Below the pieces are notes generated by a model, which saw nothing but the letters and a program-made list of their open reading frames with translations, was not told where the DNA came from and ran no database searches. The position numbers and the translations under genes were made by a program. A stretch of 64,000 nucleotides of DNA from Nitrosospira briensis (lineage in GTDB: Bacteria > Pseudomonadota > Gammaproteobacteria > Burkholderiales > Nitrosomonadaceae). The stretch is taken from assembly GCF_900115125.1 (NCBI RefSeq), contig NZ_FOVJ01000003.1, forward strand, positions 248,001 to 312,000, in the 5' to 3' direction. This document shows, one piece after another, positions 27,927-37,417 of the stretch (its first letter is position 1; every line of letters starts with the position of its first letter).

Positions 27927-29171
27927 TCAAGAATTTGCTTGAGCCAGGCGGTTTCTGATTTCGGCGATGCGCGCTTCGCTTACTCTGGTGTTGATTGCAA
28001 CTGGCAAGCGGGCGGGGTCGGAAATCGCGCCGGACAACTCCGCTGCGATTGCGCCTGCATCCACGCTTCTGGCGGCATTTGCCGCTTCGCGTAATCGCTC
28101 AGCTTGGGGATAAGGCTTTTCGGCATAGCCCGGCCGGCCGTGAAAGTCGCACGAGCAGGCTTGCAGAAATTCTTCGAAGCGTTCCGGCTTGCGATAGGCA
28201 TCCACACCCTGAAGCATGTTGGCAATGGTGGCAGCCCGCAGCTCCGCCGCGCGATGCACGTCTCCATGGTAGCGTGCGACCAGCAACGCCAGATCGCGGA
28301 CGTCGTTAGGGACTTTGATGCGCTCACATAAGTTCTGTACCAGTTTCACGCTGCGTGCTTCATGACCGATATGACGAGGCCACTCTTCTGGCGGGGTCGT
28401 GCCTTTGCCGAGGTCGTGGGTAAGTGCGGCAAACCGCACCGCGAGGGAATAATTTTTGGATGCGGCGTAATCGATTACCATCATCACGTGCACGCCGGTG
28501 TCGATTTCCGGATGGTGCTGCGGCGGCTGGGGTACACCGAACAAGGCATCCACTTCGGGCATGATGCGCGTGAGCGCGCTGCACTCGCGCAGCGCATAAA
28601 ACATTCGCGAAGGACGCTGTTCCATCAATCCACGCGCAAACTCCTGCCAGACCCGCTCCGGCACCAATGCGTCCACTTCACCGTTGTGTACCATCTCGCT
28701 CATCAGTGCAAGCGTTTCCGGAGCGATGTGAAAGCCGAAGCGTGCGGCAAAACGGGATGTTCGCAGCACCCGTACCGGATCTTCAGTGAATGCCGGACTT
28801 ATATGGCGTAGTACGCCGGCTTCAAGGTCGGCTATGCCGTCAAACGGATCGATGATATTGCCGTCCTGATCCTTGGCAAGGGCATTGATGGTAAGATCTC
28901 GCCGCGCCAGATCCTCCTGCAGCGTAACTTCAGGGGATGCATAAACTTCAAAGCCTTTGTATCCGCGCGAGATCTTGCGCTCGGTCCGGGCCAGCGCGTA
29001 TTGTTCCTGGCTTTGAGGATGAAGGAAAACCGGAAAATCTTTTCCTACCGGGCGATAGCCAAGCCTTATCATCTCGTCAGGCGACGACCCGACGACGACG
29101 TAATCATGGTCTGTTACCGGCAGGCCGAGTATCTCGTCGCGTACGGAGCCGCCAACCAGATAGGTCTTCAT
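27927..29171 (-). CDS. cca: Multifunctional CCA-adding enzyme (tRNA nucleotidyltransferase)
   Basis: Adds or repairs the 3' CCA of tRNAs. Residues ~1-180 form the nucleotidyltransferase head ([24 protein letters not shown] with catalytic Asp pair, [10 protein letters not shown], then [17 protein letters not shown]). The second half contains an HD-type domain ([18 protein letters not shown] ... LTHDLGKG) of the bacterial multifunctional form. The start is ATG 29171 (MKTYLVGGS); the open frame runs 55 codons further upstream but that part overlaps the neighbouring gene and has no family similarity. From 29171 the length is 414 residues, standard. Confidence 0.95.
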   Translation of the reverse strand: MKTYLVGGSVRDEILGLPVTDHDYVVVGSSPDEMIRLGYRPVGKDFPVFLHPQSQEQYALARTERKISRGYKGFEVYASPEVTLQEDLARRDLTINALAKDQDGNIIDPFDGIADLEAGVLRHISPAFTEDPVRVLRTSRFAARFGFHIAPETLALMSEMVHNGEVDALVPERVWQEFARGLMEQRPSRMFYALRECSALTRIMPEVDALFGVPQPPQHHPEIDTGVHVMMVIDYAASKNYSLAVRFAALTHDLGKGTTPPEEWPRHIGHEARSVKLVQNLCERIKVPNDVRDLALLVARYHGDVHRAAELRAATIANMLQGVDAYRKPERFEEFLQACSCDFHGRPGYAEKPYPQAERLREAANAARSVDAGAIAAELSGAISDPARLPVAINTRVSEARIAEIRNRLAQANS

Positions 29172-29200
29172 GGCTGATTTGCCTCCGGGTTTCAGAAACG

Positions 29201-30139
29201 TCATCTTCCCGCCCAGTGCCGAAGGTGATCGTAACGTTCGCGTGGAGTCTGGTGCGCCAGATACAAGGGTGCGGCTTCTTCCAGTGCGGTAGGACGAATA
29301 CCCCAGGCTTCCGCAAGGGCATTGTACTTTTCGCAATCACACACGTTGTCCACTTTCATCGAATAGTAATTATCAAGCGTCATGAGTTTTCCCGGCAGTA
29401 TCTCCATTACTGCCGCTTCAAGATGGGAAAGGCCGTCGCCGAGGCCAATGATAGCCGGATCATTTCCTGTGACGTGTGCCGCATATTCCACAAGCTGCCG
29501 CAGACTGTAGCATTTCGGACCGCACAGATCGTAACTCCGGCCGAAAGTATTCGGGTCATTCAGGCTCAGCGTAAATGCCTGCACCACGTTTTCAACAAAA
29601 ATCGGCTGGAATTTGGCTTCGGGACATGCGAGGGGCAATACCGGCAATTTCCCCAGTCTGGCAAATAAATTAATCGATGAGTCTCCCGAACCGAATATCA
29701 CGGATGGCCTGAAAACGGTTACCGCCAAGCCTGATGTCATCACGACGCTTTCGCCTTCCGCCTTCGAACGAAGATAGCCGCTCCGCTGACTGGTATCCGC
29801 ATTCAGGGCACTCATGTGCAATAAGCGCGTAATTCCGTTTCGTTTACACGCTGCCACGATTTTGCGCGGTAATTCCACATGAGGCGTCTCGAAATCACCA
29901 TGAAGAACACCGACGAGATTGATGACTGCATCCATGCCAGCAAGCAGCCTGTCAAGTTCCGCATCGTCGTATGTATTCGCCTCCACCAGATCCACCGTGG
30001 GAATAACCAGGAGCTCCTTGGAGCGTTCATAGTTGCGGGTGGGAACACGCAGATAAATTTCCTGATCGGTCAGGAGATTCAATAGATGCCCCCCGACAAA
30101 CCCGCTGCCGCCGAAAACGCAGACATTATCGATTTTCAT
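29201..30139 (-). CDS. Complex I NDUFA9-like NAD(P)-binding protein
   Basis: 312-residue extended/atypical SDR. The Rossmann loop is [16 protein letters not shown]; then [32 protein letters not shown] (Tyr-xxx-Lys-like) and [12 protein letters not shown]. Bacterial members are named after the mitochondrial complex I accessory subunit NDUFA9; they are probably cofactor-binding proteins not bound to complex I. The start overlaps the end of the upstream transglycosylase gene by four bases (ATGA), so it is translationally coupled to it, and cca follows after 29 bases: a three-gene operon. Confidence 0.85.
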   Translation of the reverse strand: MKIDNVCVFGGSGFVGGHLLNLLTDQEIYLRVPTRNYERSKELLVIPTVDLVEANTYDDAELDRLLAGMDAVINLVGVLHGDFETPHVELPRKIVAACKRNGITRLLHMSALNADTSQRSGYLRSKAEGESVVMTSGLAVTVFRPSVIFGSGDSSINLFARLGKLPVLPLACPEAKFQPIFVENVVQAFTLSLNDPNTFGRSYDLCGPKCYSLRQLVEYAAHVTGNDPAIIGLGDGLSHLEAAVMEILPGKLMTLDNYYSMKVDNVCDCEKYNALAEAWGIRPTALEEAAPLYLAHQTPRERYDHLRHWAGR

Positions 30140-32088
30140 GGCGCCACTTCCTCCTGCGAAAGTTTTTCCACCCCCGATCTGGATGCCACTATGCCAAGCC
30201 GGTTCTTCAAGGAGGTTAACTGATGACCGAAGCTCTTCGCATAATACATCGAGTTGCTCATGACTTTTTTCACGTAGTCGCGCGTTTCATTGAATGGGAT
30301 GGTTTCTGCAAAAATCGCGCCTTCCAGCGGTTGCTTCTCGTCACGCCATTGAAATATCCGGCCGGGGCCTGCGTTATATGCAGCGGAAGCCAGCAGCGGC
30401 TGATTGCCGGATAGCGTCAGAACATGCTTGAGGTAGTAGGTGCCCAATGTCAGATTGGTATTTACCTCGGTCACAAGGGCTGGACGATATTTTCGAACCC
30501 CCATTCTTTTCGATACCCATTTTGCTGTACCCGGCATCAATTGCATCAGGCCCATTGCGCCGGCGCTGGATCTGGCATCGCTTATGAAACGGCTTTCCTG
30601 GCGGATAAGTCCGTATACCCAGGCTTCGTCAAGCTCCTGCTGTTTCACGATATTACGCAGCGCGTCGCGATGAGGCGCGAGGAAACGCAGGCTGAAATCA
30701 TGATCCTGTACCGTTTTTTCCGCTGTATTGATGGCGCGGTCGTAGATTCCATTGCGCCGGGCAACCTCAGCGGCGGCCAGCAGCCGCCGGTCGTCCAGAT
30801 CGCGAATTGCCCATACCCATTCCCGTGTGGCCTCTGTTCTGAGGTTCAGCCGATACAAGGCGAGCGCCCTTTTGATTCCTGGCAATCGTTCGATTGCGGC
30901 AATTTCCTTCTTCGTGGGTTTATAGGATTCCGCTGGAGCGCCGATCGTTACGCCCAGATCCTCTTCCGCCAGTTGGCCGTAAAAATTATGCTCCGCGCTC
31001 AAGGGCGCGAGGATGACGTTGGCTTCCGTTGTCTTGCCTCTGGCTTTCAAGGCGCGCGCTTTCCAATAACGCCATACTCCCGCCTGCTGTTCGGGGGTAG
31101 ACATGGCTTCGATGGTTTCCAGCACCAGGTCCCAGTCTCCCGCGCGCAGTGCAGCGCGTGTTTTCCACCCCAGTTGCGCATCCGACAGGGGCACTGGCGC
31201 AGTGGTGCTAGCCGCCTCCATAAACCAGTTCAATGCAGAGGGATTGAGCCTGCGTGCCGCCTGATCCGCCAGTTGCAACAGGAAATAGGAATGCTCTGCT
31301 TCGCTGAATTGCTTGTTTATCCTCGGCCAATACGCGTAGGCTTGATCCGGGCTGCTGCGCACCAGGCGCAGTACGGCGAAAAGCGCGATTTCCCGATCAC
31401 CGCGAGTCTTGATCTCGTGCCGGTGCCTTTCCAGGTAGCGCAGGGGATTCTCGGCCGCGGAAGCGAGCTTGCGTTCATCGAGCGCCTGATTCTCCGGCAG
31501 GTATTCATTGATGCGTTTAGCTACGCCCACGTTGCCAGCTTCGAGTGCCAGGCGCAGGCGCGCCCATATGTCTTCCTCCGTCAAGGCTTCAGCCGTAACC
31601 ATCGCATCGAATAAGGGGGTGCAGCTTTCCGGCAGGTCGCGTGCGTTGAACCAGAGCGGGCGTGCTTCAGTGAACGCACTGCTATCGTTGGCCGCCAGGC
31701 GCTGTTGAAAGGAATAGCAGATAAGCTCGGTATCCTTATTCATCAGATCCGGGTACCCCTTGGCAAATGATTCCCATTCCTGCGCCTTGCCCAAAGTCTT
31801 CAGCCATTCGGCTTTCAGGCGGTCACTCAAAGGGCTGTCCGGATAACGGTTGAAAAACTCCTCGATCGTTTGGGTGCTCACCGTTGTATTTTCAAGCTGC
31901 GGGCGCAACTGATAATAGCTTACATACGGTTCAAGCACATGCCCTCGCAGACGCTGCGAAAATATCGCCATACGCAAGGCATCTCCCGCCTGGAACGCTT
32001 GCCTCATGGCCATGAAGTCGTCATCCTGGCTCGCCGCCAGGGTTCCCGCATAAATCGCAAAAAACAGGCCCGCCAACAAAATTCTCAT
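30136..32088 (-). CDS. Soluble lytic murein transglycosylase (Slt70-like)
   Basis: 650-residue periplasmic enzyme with a signal peptide (ILLAGLFFAIYAGTLAAS). A long alpha-superhelical U/L-like region covers residues ~30-470, and the C-terminal SLT domain has the catalytic glutamate in GLIRQESRFISDARSSAGAMGLMQLMPGTA followed by NLTLGTYYLKHVL and ASAAYNAGPGRIFQW. It cleaves peptidoglycan with formation of 1,6-anhydromuropeptides. First gene of the operon with the NDUFA9-like and cca genes. MltA at 35332 is a second lytic transglycosylase in the window. Confidence 0.93.
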   Translation of the reverse strand: MRILLAGLFFAIYAGTLAASQDDDFMAMRQAFQAGDALRMAIFSQRLRGHVLEPYVSYYQLRPQLENTTVSTQTIEEFFNRYPDSPLSDRLKAEWLKTLGKAQEWESFAKGYPDLMNKDTELICYSFQQRLAANDSSAFTEARPLWFNARDLPESCTPLFDAMVTAEALTEEDIWARLRLALEAGNVGVAKRINEYLPENQALDERKLASAAENPLRYLERHRHEIKTRGDREIALFAVLRLVRSSPDQAYAYWPRINKQFSEAEHSYFLLQLADQAARRLNPSALNWFMEAASTTAPVPLSDAQLGWKTRAALRAGDWDLVLETIEAMSTPEQQAGVWRYWKARALKARGKTTEANVILAPLSAEHNFYGQLAEEDLGVTIGAPAESYKPTKKEIAAIERLPGIKRALALYRLNLRTEATREWVWAIRDLDDRRLLAAAEVARRNGIYDRAINTAEKTVQDHDFSLRFLAPHRDALRNIVKQQELDEAWVYGLIRQESRFISDARSSAGAMGLMQLMPGTAKWVSKRMGVRKYRPALVTEVNTNLTLGTYYLKHVLTLSGNQPLLASAAYNAGPGRIFQWRDEKQPLEGAIFAETIPFNETRDYVKKVMSNSMYYAKSFGHQLTSLKNRLGIVASRSGVEKLSQEEVAP

Positions 32089-32201
32089 AAGCTGCTATAT
32101 ATAAAGTAATTGAGATGGAAAATCGAATGGATTCGGCGCTGTATTCGGGCTGCTTTTGCCGTCCGTCGAGTTTGACACTTCTTTTTGAAGAATAGCACAT
32201 C

Positions 32202-33566
32202 ATGCCGTATATCAGTCTGAACCCCGCTACCAGAAAAACACTGAAAACTTATACCAGTTGGGATAGCAATCATCTCGCAGAGGCGCTGGAGCAAGCTTAC
32301 AACGCGCAGCGAAACTGGGCGCGAACGACCTTCGCGGAACGCGTGGAGCGGATGAATTGCGTCGCCAAGCTGCTGCATGAGCGGATCAGCGAATACGCCG
32401 CATTGATGGCCGCTGAAATGGGTAAACCCGTGCGCGAGGGCCACGCGGAGATAAAAAAATGCGCCCTTGTCTGTGATTATTACGCGGTGCATGCCGAGCA
32501 TTTCATGGGAGCGGAAGTGGTTCAGACCGGCGCGGGCAAAAGCTATGTCTGCTACGAACCGCTCGGCGTCGTGCTGGGCGTGATGCCGTGGAATTTTCCG
32601 TTCTTTCAGGTGATGCGCTTTGCCGCTCCTGCGCTGATGGCGGGCAACGGCTGTGTTCTGAAACATGCATCCAGTGTGCCGGGGTGCGCGCTGGCGCTGG
32701 AGCAATTGTTCCGCGACGCGGAATTTCCTCCCCATCTCTTTACTACGCTCATGATTGAAGCGTCTGACGTGGCCGACGTTATCGCAAGCCACTACATCCA
32801 GGCCGTTACCCTGACCGGGTCAGAGCCGGCGGGACGCGAAGTAGCTTCCCATGCCGGACAGCATTTGAAGAAATGCGTTATGGAACTGGGGGGATCGGAT
32901 GCGTTCGTCGTGTTGAAGGACGCCGATCTGGAACTCGCCGCAAGCTTCGCAGTGCGATCGCGGTTTCAAAACTGCGGACAGTCCTGCATAGCGGCAAAGC
33001 GTATTATCCCGGTAGCGGAAATCGCCGATGAGTTTGTCGCCCTGTTTATAAAGAAAGCAGCAGAACTGAAGATGGGCGACCCGATGGATGAAACTACTCA
33101 GATCGGCCCAATGGCGCGGCTAGATTTGCGGGAGGATTTGCATCAGCAGGTAGCAGACTCGATTGCGCAAGGCGCCCAACCGGTCCTTGGCTGCGAACCC
33201 GTCCGTGGGGCAGGCGCTTTCTACCCGCCCTCTGCGCTTGATAGGGTAACAGCGAAAACCAGGGCATATCATGAGGAATTATTCGGTCCCGTAGCTGCCA
33301 TCATCCGCGCTCGAGATGAGGAAGAGGCAATTCGCATTGCCAACGATACGCGTTTTGGCCTTGGTTCCAGCATCTGGAGCCGCGATCTGGATCGAGCAGA
33401 AAAAATAGCAGGGCAAATTCAGGCTGGTTCCTGTTTTATCAATGGCATGGTCAGGTCTGACCCCCGTTTACCGTTTGGCGGCACGAAGGCTTCCGGATTT
33501 GGCAGGGAGCTTTCGTACCACGGCATCCGGGAGTTTGTTAACATCAAAACGGTCTGGATCGGTTGA
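32202..33566 (+). CDS. NAD(P)-dependent aldehyde dehydrogenase (succinate-semialdehyde dehydrogenase-like)
   Basis: 454-residue aldehyde dehydrogenase. The catalytic Cys is in NCGQSCIAAKR, the catalytic Glu in ELGGSDAFVVL, and the cofactor loop is TGSEPAGREVA. The early segment GVMPWNFPFFQVMRFAAPALMAGN and the C-terminal PFGGTKASGFGRELS are typical of the GabD/Sad-like subgroup, so succinate semialdehyde is a reasonable but unproven substrate. The gene is divergent from the Slt gene with a ~113-base gap holding both promoters. No signal peptide. Confidence 0.88.
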   Translation: MPYISLNPATRKTLKTYTSWDSNHLAEALEQAYNAQRNWARTTFAERVERMNCVAKLLHERISEYAALMAAEMGKPVREGHAEIKKCALVCDYYAVHAEHFMGAEVVQTGAGKSYVCYEPLGVVLGVMPWNFPFFQVMRFAAPALMAGNGCVLKHASSVPGCALALEQLFRDAEFPPHLFTTLMIEASDVADVIASHYIQAVTLTGSEPAGREVASHAGQHLKKCVMELGGSDAFVVLKDADLELAASFAVRSRFQNCGQSCIAAKRIIPVAEIADEFVALFIKKAAELKMGDPMDETTQIGPMARLDLREDLHQQVADSIAQGAQPVLGCEPVRGAGAFYPPSALDRVTAKTRAYHEELFGPVAAIIRARDEEEAIRIANDTRFGLGSSIWSRDLDRAEKIAGQIQAGSCFINGMVRSDPRLPFGGTKASGFGRELSYHGIREFVNIKTVWIG

Positions 33567-33610
33567 TCTCTTCGAGTCCAGTGAGCCGGATGGAAGCGGA
33601 GACTTTCTCT

Positions 33611-34954
33611 TCAGATCACTCCCTGTCCGATCATCGCGTCAGCCACTTTTACAAAACCAGCTACATTGGCGCCGTTGACATAGCTTACGCTACCGTCTTT
33701 CCGCCGGCCGTATCGTAAACAGGATTCATGGATAGCCTTCATGATCTCGAGCAACCTTGCGTCTACCTCTTCCCGCGGCCAGGAGAGACGCATGGCGTTC
33801 TGGCTCATTTCCAGACCGGAGGTGGCCACCCCGCCCGCATTGCTTGCTTTACCCGGCGCGAAAAGAACGCCGCTCCGTTCGAAGCGCTTCACCGCCTCTG
33901 CGGTGGAAGGCATATTGGCGCCCTCAGCAACGCAGATCACCCCGTTTTTGATCAAGGTCTCCGCATCCTCGTCGTTCAGCTCGTTCTGGACGGCGCATGG
34001 CAGAGCGACATCGACCGGCACGTGCCATGGTCGCCTCTCAGGAATAAAATTGCACTTTATCCGTTCGGCGTATCTGCCGATGCGCGCCTTCTGGCTGTTT
34101 TTTACCTCCATCAACTCCGCCAGTTTTTCGATGGTGAAGCCGGCTTCGTCAACTATGGTACCGTCGGAGTCCGACAAGGTGATGACTTTGGCGCCGAGCG
34201 CCATCGCCTTTTCCACCGCATATTGCGCGACATTCCCCGAGCCCGAGACAGAAACTCGCAAGCCATCGAGCGACCGGCCAGATTGCTTGAGCATTTCCTC
34301 GGCAAAATACACCGTGCCGTAACCGGTAGCTTCCGGACGAATCAGTGATCCGCCGAAGCTCAGGCCCTTGCCCGTAAATACACAATCAGAGCGGTTGGAC
34401 AGCTTTTTCATCATACCCGCCATGAACCCCACTTCCCGCCCGCCAACGCCGATGTCACCCGCCGGTACGTCTATGTCAGAACCGATATGGCGGAACAGTT
34501 CACTCATATAGGCCTGACAGAAACGCATCACCTCTCCCTGGCTCTTGCCTTTAGGGTCGAAATCCGCGCCACCTTTTCCGCCACCCATAGGCAGGGTAGT
34601 GAGGGCATTCTTGAAAGTTTGCTCGAACGCCAGAAATTTAAGGATGGAAAGATTTACCGTCGGATGAAAACGAGTGCCGCCCTTGTAAGGCCCGATGGAA
34701 GAGCTGTGCTGAATGCGATACCCGCGGTTGACGTTCACTTCCCCTTTATCGTCTACCCAGGATACCCGGAATATGATTATTCGCTCCGGCTCTATCAGAC
34801 GATCCAGAATGCCGTGCTCGGCATAGCGGGGGTGTTCCGTGATAAAAGGCCAGAGGCTTTCCATGACTTCAGCCGCCGCCTGCAGATATTCCGGCTGACC
34901 TGGATTACGCTCTCCTATGTACGCGCAGAATTCCTGAAAACTTTGATACTTCAT
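33611..34954 (-). CDS. gdhA: NADP-specific glutamate dehydrogenase
   Basis: 447-residue hexameric enzyme making glutamate from 2-oxoglutarate and ammonium. Substrate and nucleotide motifs are visible: PMGGGKGGADFDPKG with the catalytic Lys, SGSGNVAQYAVEKA and CAVQNELNDEDA, with VGGREVGFM in the middle. The length matches the NADP-dependent class. I start at ATG 34954 (MKYQSFQEF), eight bases after AGGGG; the frame runs open 24 codons further upstream without family character. In an ammonia-oxidising background this would be a main ammonium assimilation route. Confidence 0.95.
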   Translation of the reverse strand: MKYQSFQEFCAYIGERNPGQPEYLQAAAEVMESLWPFITEHPRYAEHGILDRLIEPERIIIFRVSWVDDKGEVNVNRGYRIQHSSSIGPYKGGTRFHPTVNLSILKFLAFEQTFKNALTTLPMGGGKGGADFDPKGKSQGEVMRFCQAYMSELFRHIGSDIDVPAGDIGVGGREVGFMAGMMKKLSNRSDCVFTGKGLSFGGSLIRPEATGYGTVYFAEEMLKQSGRSLDGLRVSVSGSGNVAQYAVEKAMALGAKVITLSDSDGTIVDEAGFTIEKLAELMEVKNSQKARIGRYAERIKCNFIPERRPWHVPVDVALPCAVQNELNDEDAETLIKNGVICVAEGANMPSTAEAVKRFERSGVLFAPGKASNAGGVATSGLEMSQNAMRLSWPREEVDARLLEIMKAIHESCLRYGRRKDGSVSYVNGANVAGFVKVADAMIGQGVI

Positions 34955-35156
34955 TGTTAATGCCCCTTGTACGAAAACCCATCTTTCCAAGACGAGTATT
35001 CTGCCAAATAACCCGCGGGATCGCACTGTATTTTATTGATGGAAGGAGCAGGAACGCCCACAGAACCGCCCAAACCTCTACCGCTATTCCTGCCGGCTTG
35101 CGAGAATGCATTCAATAGCGGAGATAATGAAATCAAATTGTCATTCGCGAACGCCT

Positions 35157-35291
35157 TTAGTCTTTTTTTCCGTCATTTCCATCGTTCTCGTCATCTTTTT
35201 TGCGCGGCTTCGCTGTCCACCAGATGATGAGAAGAAATAACGACAGGGCGACGGCCGCTTCCAGGAGTAATACCCACATAGGATCAATCAT
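35157..35291 (-). CDS. Small single-pass membrane protein, 44 residues
   Basis: ATG 35291 to TAA 35157, read on the minus strand. The sequence is one N-terminal transmembrane helix (VLLLEAAVALSLFLLIIWW) with a C-terminal hydrophilic, highly charged tail (KPRKKDDENDGNDGKKD). The helix-then-WW-then-charged-tail design, together with a consensus TATAAT at 35306-35311 on the same strand (about 14 bases before the start), supports expression. It is divergent from mltA, whose ATG lies 41 bases away. No Shine-Dalgarno motif is evident. Related short membrane peptides seem to recur in betaproteobacteria, but I cannot name a family. Confidence 0.65.
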   Translation of the reverse strand: MIDPMWVLLLEAAVALSLFLLIIWWTAKPRKKDDENDGNDGKKD

Positions 35292-35331
35292 GTTGTATAT
35301 TTGCAATTATACGACTTTAACCCATAACCTG

Positions 35332-36540
35332 ATGAAAGACCAATTAGGCCTGCTCGCTGTTACCGCCTTATTATTGCTCAATGCATGTGGCACGACAACG
35401 CCTACTCCACGCATCGCTACCGAAAAGGGGACCGAGCCTGCCGGTTCACCGGTCGCGGCTCTTTCCGTACCCCCCCTCAGGCCAACCGATTGGAACACCC
35501 TGACGGGCTGGTCGGACGACGATATTTTACCCGCGCTGGACGCGTTTCTCCGCAGTTGCGCTGTTTTGAAAAACCGGCAGCTTTGGCAGGAAACCTGTAC
35601 CCAGGCTGACACCATGCGCGGGCAGGACAGCGTCACCCTGCGAAAATTCTTCCAGAGCCGTTTTGTTCCACACCAGGTGCTGAATTCCGATGGTAGCGGC
35701 GACGGTCTTATCACTGGCTATTACGAACCCTTGCTGAAGGGCAGCCGCAAGCAATCCAGGCGCTACCGCTTTCCGTTATACACGACCCCCGATGAACTTC
35801 TCGTGATTGATTTAAGCGAGGTTTATCCGGAACTCAAAAACATGCGGCTGAGAGGCCGGCTTGAAGGCCGCAAGGTCGTACCATATTACAGCCGGTCTGA
35901 CATAGCCGGTAATCCCTCGCGGCTACAGGGCAAGGAACTCCTGTGGGTGGACGATGAGGTCGAACTGTTTTTCCTGCAGATCCAGGGTTCGGGGCGGGTA
36001 GAACTCGAGAATGGTGAAATCGTGCGGGTAGGTTACTCGGAACAAAACGGCCATCCTTATAAATCCGTCGGAAGGCTGCTGGTGGAACGCGGCGAATTAC
36101 CTCTGGAAAAAGCATCCATGCAGGGAATCAAGGCGTGGGGTCAGAGGAATCCGCACAAACTGGGGGAGTTGCTGCGTCAGAATTCGAGTTTTGTCTTTTT
36201 CCGCGAGTTGCCAGCCGCCCTGCCAGGACCGTTGGGCTCGCTGGGAGTGCCGCTGACCGCAGGCAGAAGCCTTGCTGTTGATCCTCGTACCGTACCCCCG
36301 GGTGCGCCGGTTTTTCTTGCCACCACCTGGCCCAATACCGACAGGCAGCTTCATCGGCTAATGGTGGCGCAGGACACCGGCGGAGCCATCAAAGGCAATG
36401 TTCGCGCCGATTTTTTCTGGGGTTTTGGCCGGGAAGCAGCGGACCAGGCAGGGAAGATGAGGCAGACGGGCAAGATGTGGGTGTTGATGCCTGCCGCATA
36501 CGTGCCGCAAGGTTCGGCGCGGGACGCGCAGAACCGGTAA
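35332..36540 (+). CDS. mltA: Membrane-bound lytic murein transglycosylase A
   Basis: Outer-membrane lipoprotein: signal peptide ending in the lipobox LLNAC, giving a lipidated Cys near residue 17. The MltA core follows (GLITGYYEPLLKGSRKQSRRYRFPLY, then QGKELLWVDDEVELFFLQIQGSGRV), ending in the 3D domain with the catalytic-Asp region VAQDTGGAIKGNVRADFFWG. It cleaves glycan strands in murein turnover. I start at ATG 35332 (MKDQLG); the frame is open upstream but only this start gives a proper signal peptide. Length 402 residues. Confidence 0.92.
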   Translation: MKDQLGLLAVTALLLLNACGTTTPTPRIATEKGTEPAGSPVAALSVPPLRPTDWNTLTGWSDDDILPALDAFLRSCAVLKNRQLWQETCTQADTMRGQDSVTLRKFFQSRFVPHQVLNSDGSGDGLITGYYEPLLKGSRKQSRRYRFPLYTTPDELLVIDLSEVYPELKNMRLRGRLEGRKVVPYYSRSDIAGNPSRLQGKELLWVDDEVELFFLQIQGSGRVELENGEIVRVGYSEQNGHPYKSVGRLLVERGELPLEKASMQGIKAWGQRNPHKLGELLRQNSSFVFFRELPAALPGPLGSLGVPLTAGRSLAVDPRTVPPGAPVFLATTWPNTDRQLHRLMVAQDTGGAIKGNVRADFFWGFGREAADQAGKMRQTGKMWVLMPAAYVPQGSARDAQNR

Positions 36541-36587
36541 AGCGGCAAGTTAGCAGCGGGAGTCCTGGTCTCGCATCTCCCCCGCAG

Positions 36588-37301
36588 TCATTTCACCGAT
36601 GCCGCGCTCAGTCTCTTTTCGATGGTTGCGGCAGGAATCATGCCGGGCGCTATCGAGCCATCGGGAAAAATCAGCGTCGGGGTACCGCTTATACCGTTCT
36701 TCTGACCCACCTCAATGAGCGTATCCATCGGTGTTTCACAGGTTTTTCCAGGTGGGGCAATGTTCCTGAGCATGAAGTCCTCCCAGGCCTTGAGGCGGTT
36801 GGGAGAGCACCAGATCGCCGTAGCCGTCGGGAGCGATCCTCGAAGCACAGGGTAAAGCAAGGTATAAACCGTTACATCGCTAACATTGGTCAATTCCTTT
36901 TCCAGCCGCTTGCAAAAAGGGCAATTTGGATCCGAAAAAACTACCAGCTTGCGCTTTCCGTTGCCTCTGACTGCCTTGATTGCATGTTCCAGCGGTAGGG
37001 ACGCGGTATCGATGCGGCGTGCATCCTTCACTTGTTGCAAGCGTTCGCTGGTAAGGCTTTCCTTCGTTTGCGGATCAACCACATGGCCTAAAAAAAGGTA
37101 GGATACTTTTTCGTCTGTATAAAATAACTCCCCGCCCACCACGACTTCATATAGCCCGAGATAGGGAGTTTTCTTCACGCTTTCGATTTTCTCTCCCGGA
37201 AAACTTACCTCGAGCGCTTTTCTTAACGATGCCTCATCAGCATGGGCCGCGCCAAAAAAAAAGTACAATAGCAAAGAAGGGATGACGAGATTTAAACGCA
37301 T
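36588..37301 (-). CDS. dsbC: Thiol:disulfide isomerase DsbC
   Basis: 237-residue periplasmic protein with a Sec signal (LVIPSLLLYFFFGAAHA). An N-terminal dimerisation region (residues ~25-85) precedes a thioredoxin fold with the CPFC active site in FSDPNCPFCKRLE and the cis-Pro loop in GISGTPTLIFPDG. It isomerises wrong disulfides and is kept reduced by DsbD. Convergent with mltA across a 47-base gap. A nearby Cys (at WCSPNRLK) and a late Cys (GKTCETP) match the second structural disulfide of DsbC proteins. Confidence 0.93.
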   Translation of the reverse strand: MRLNLVIPSLLLYFFFGAAHADEASLRKALEVSFPGEKIESVKKTPYLGLYEVVVGGELFYTDEKVSYLFLGHVVDPQTKESLTSERLQQVKDARRIDTASLPLEHAIKAVRGNGKRKLVVFSDPNCPFCKRLEKELTNVSDVTVYTLLYPVLRGSLPTATAIWCSPNRLKAWEDFMLRNIAPPGKTCETPMDTLIEVGQKNGISGTPTLIFPDGSIAPGMIPAATIEKRLSAASVK

Positions 37302-37417
37302 AGTCGTGTTGCTCCGGTTGAAGTAAGGTTTTACGGCGCATGACTGTTATCTGCCGCCTCTCACTTGTTATCACTTACACTTTGCAAATTCAAGTTTATA
37401 ATCCGCCTCAGCTCTCT

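Noticed and set aside
30424-31614. 396-codon open frame on the plus strand
   Set aside because: Antisense to the Slt gene, whose SLT and superhelical segments are clear.
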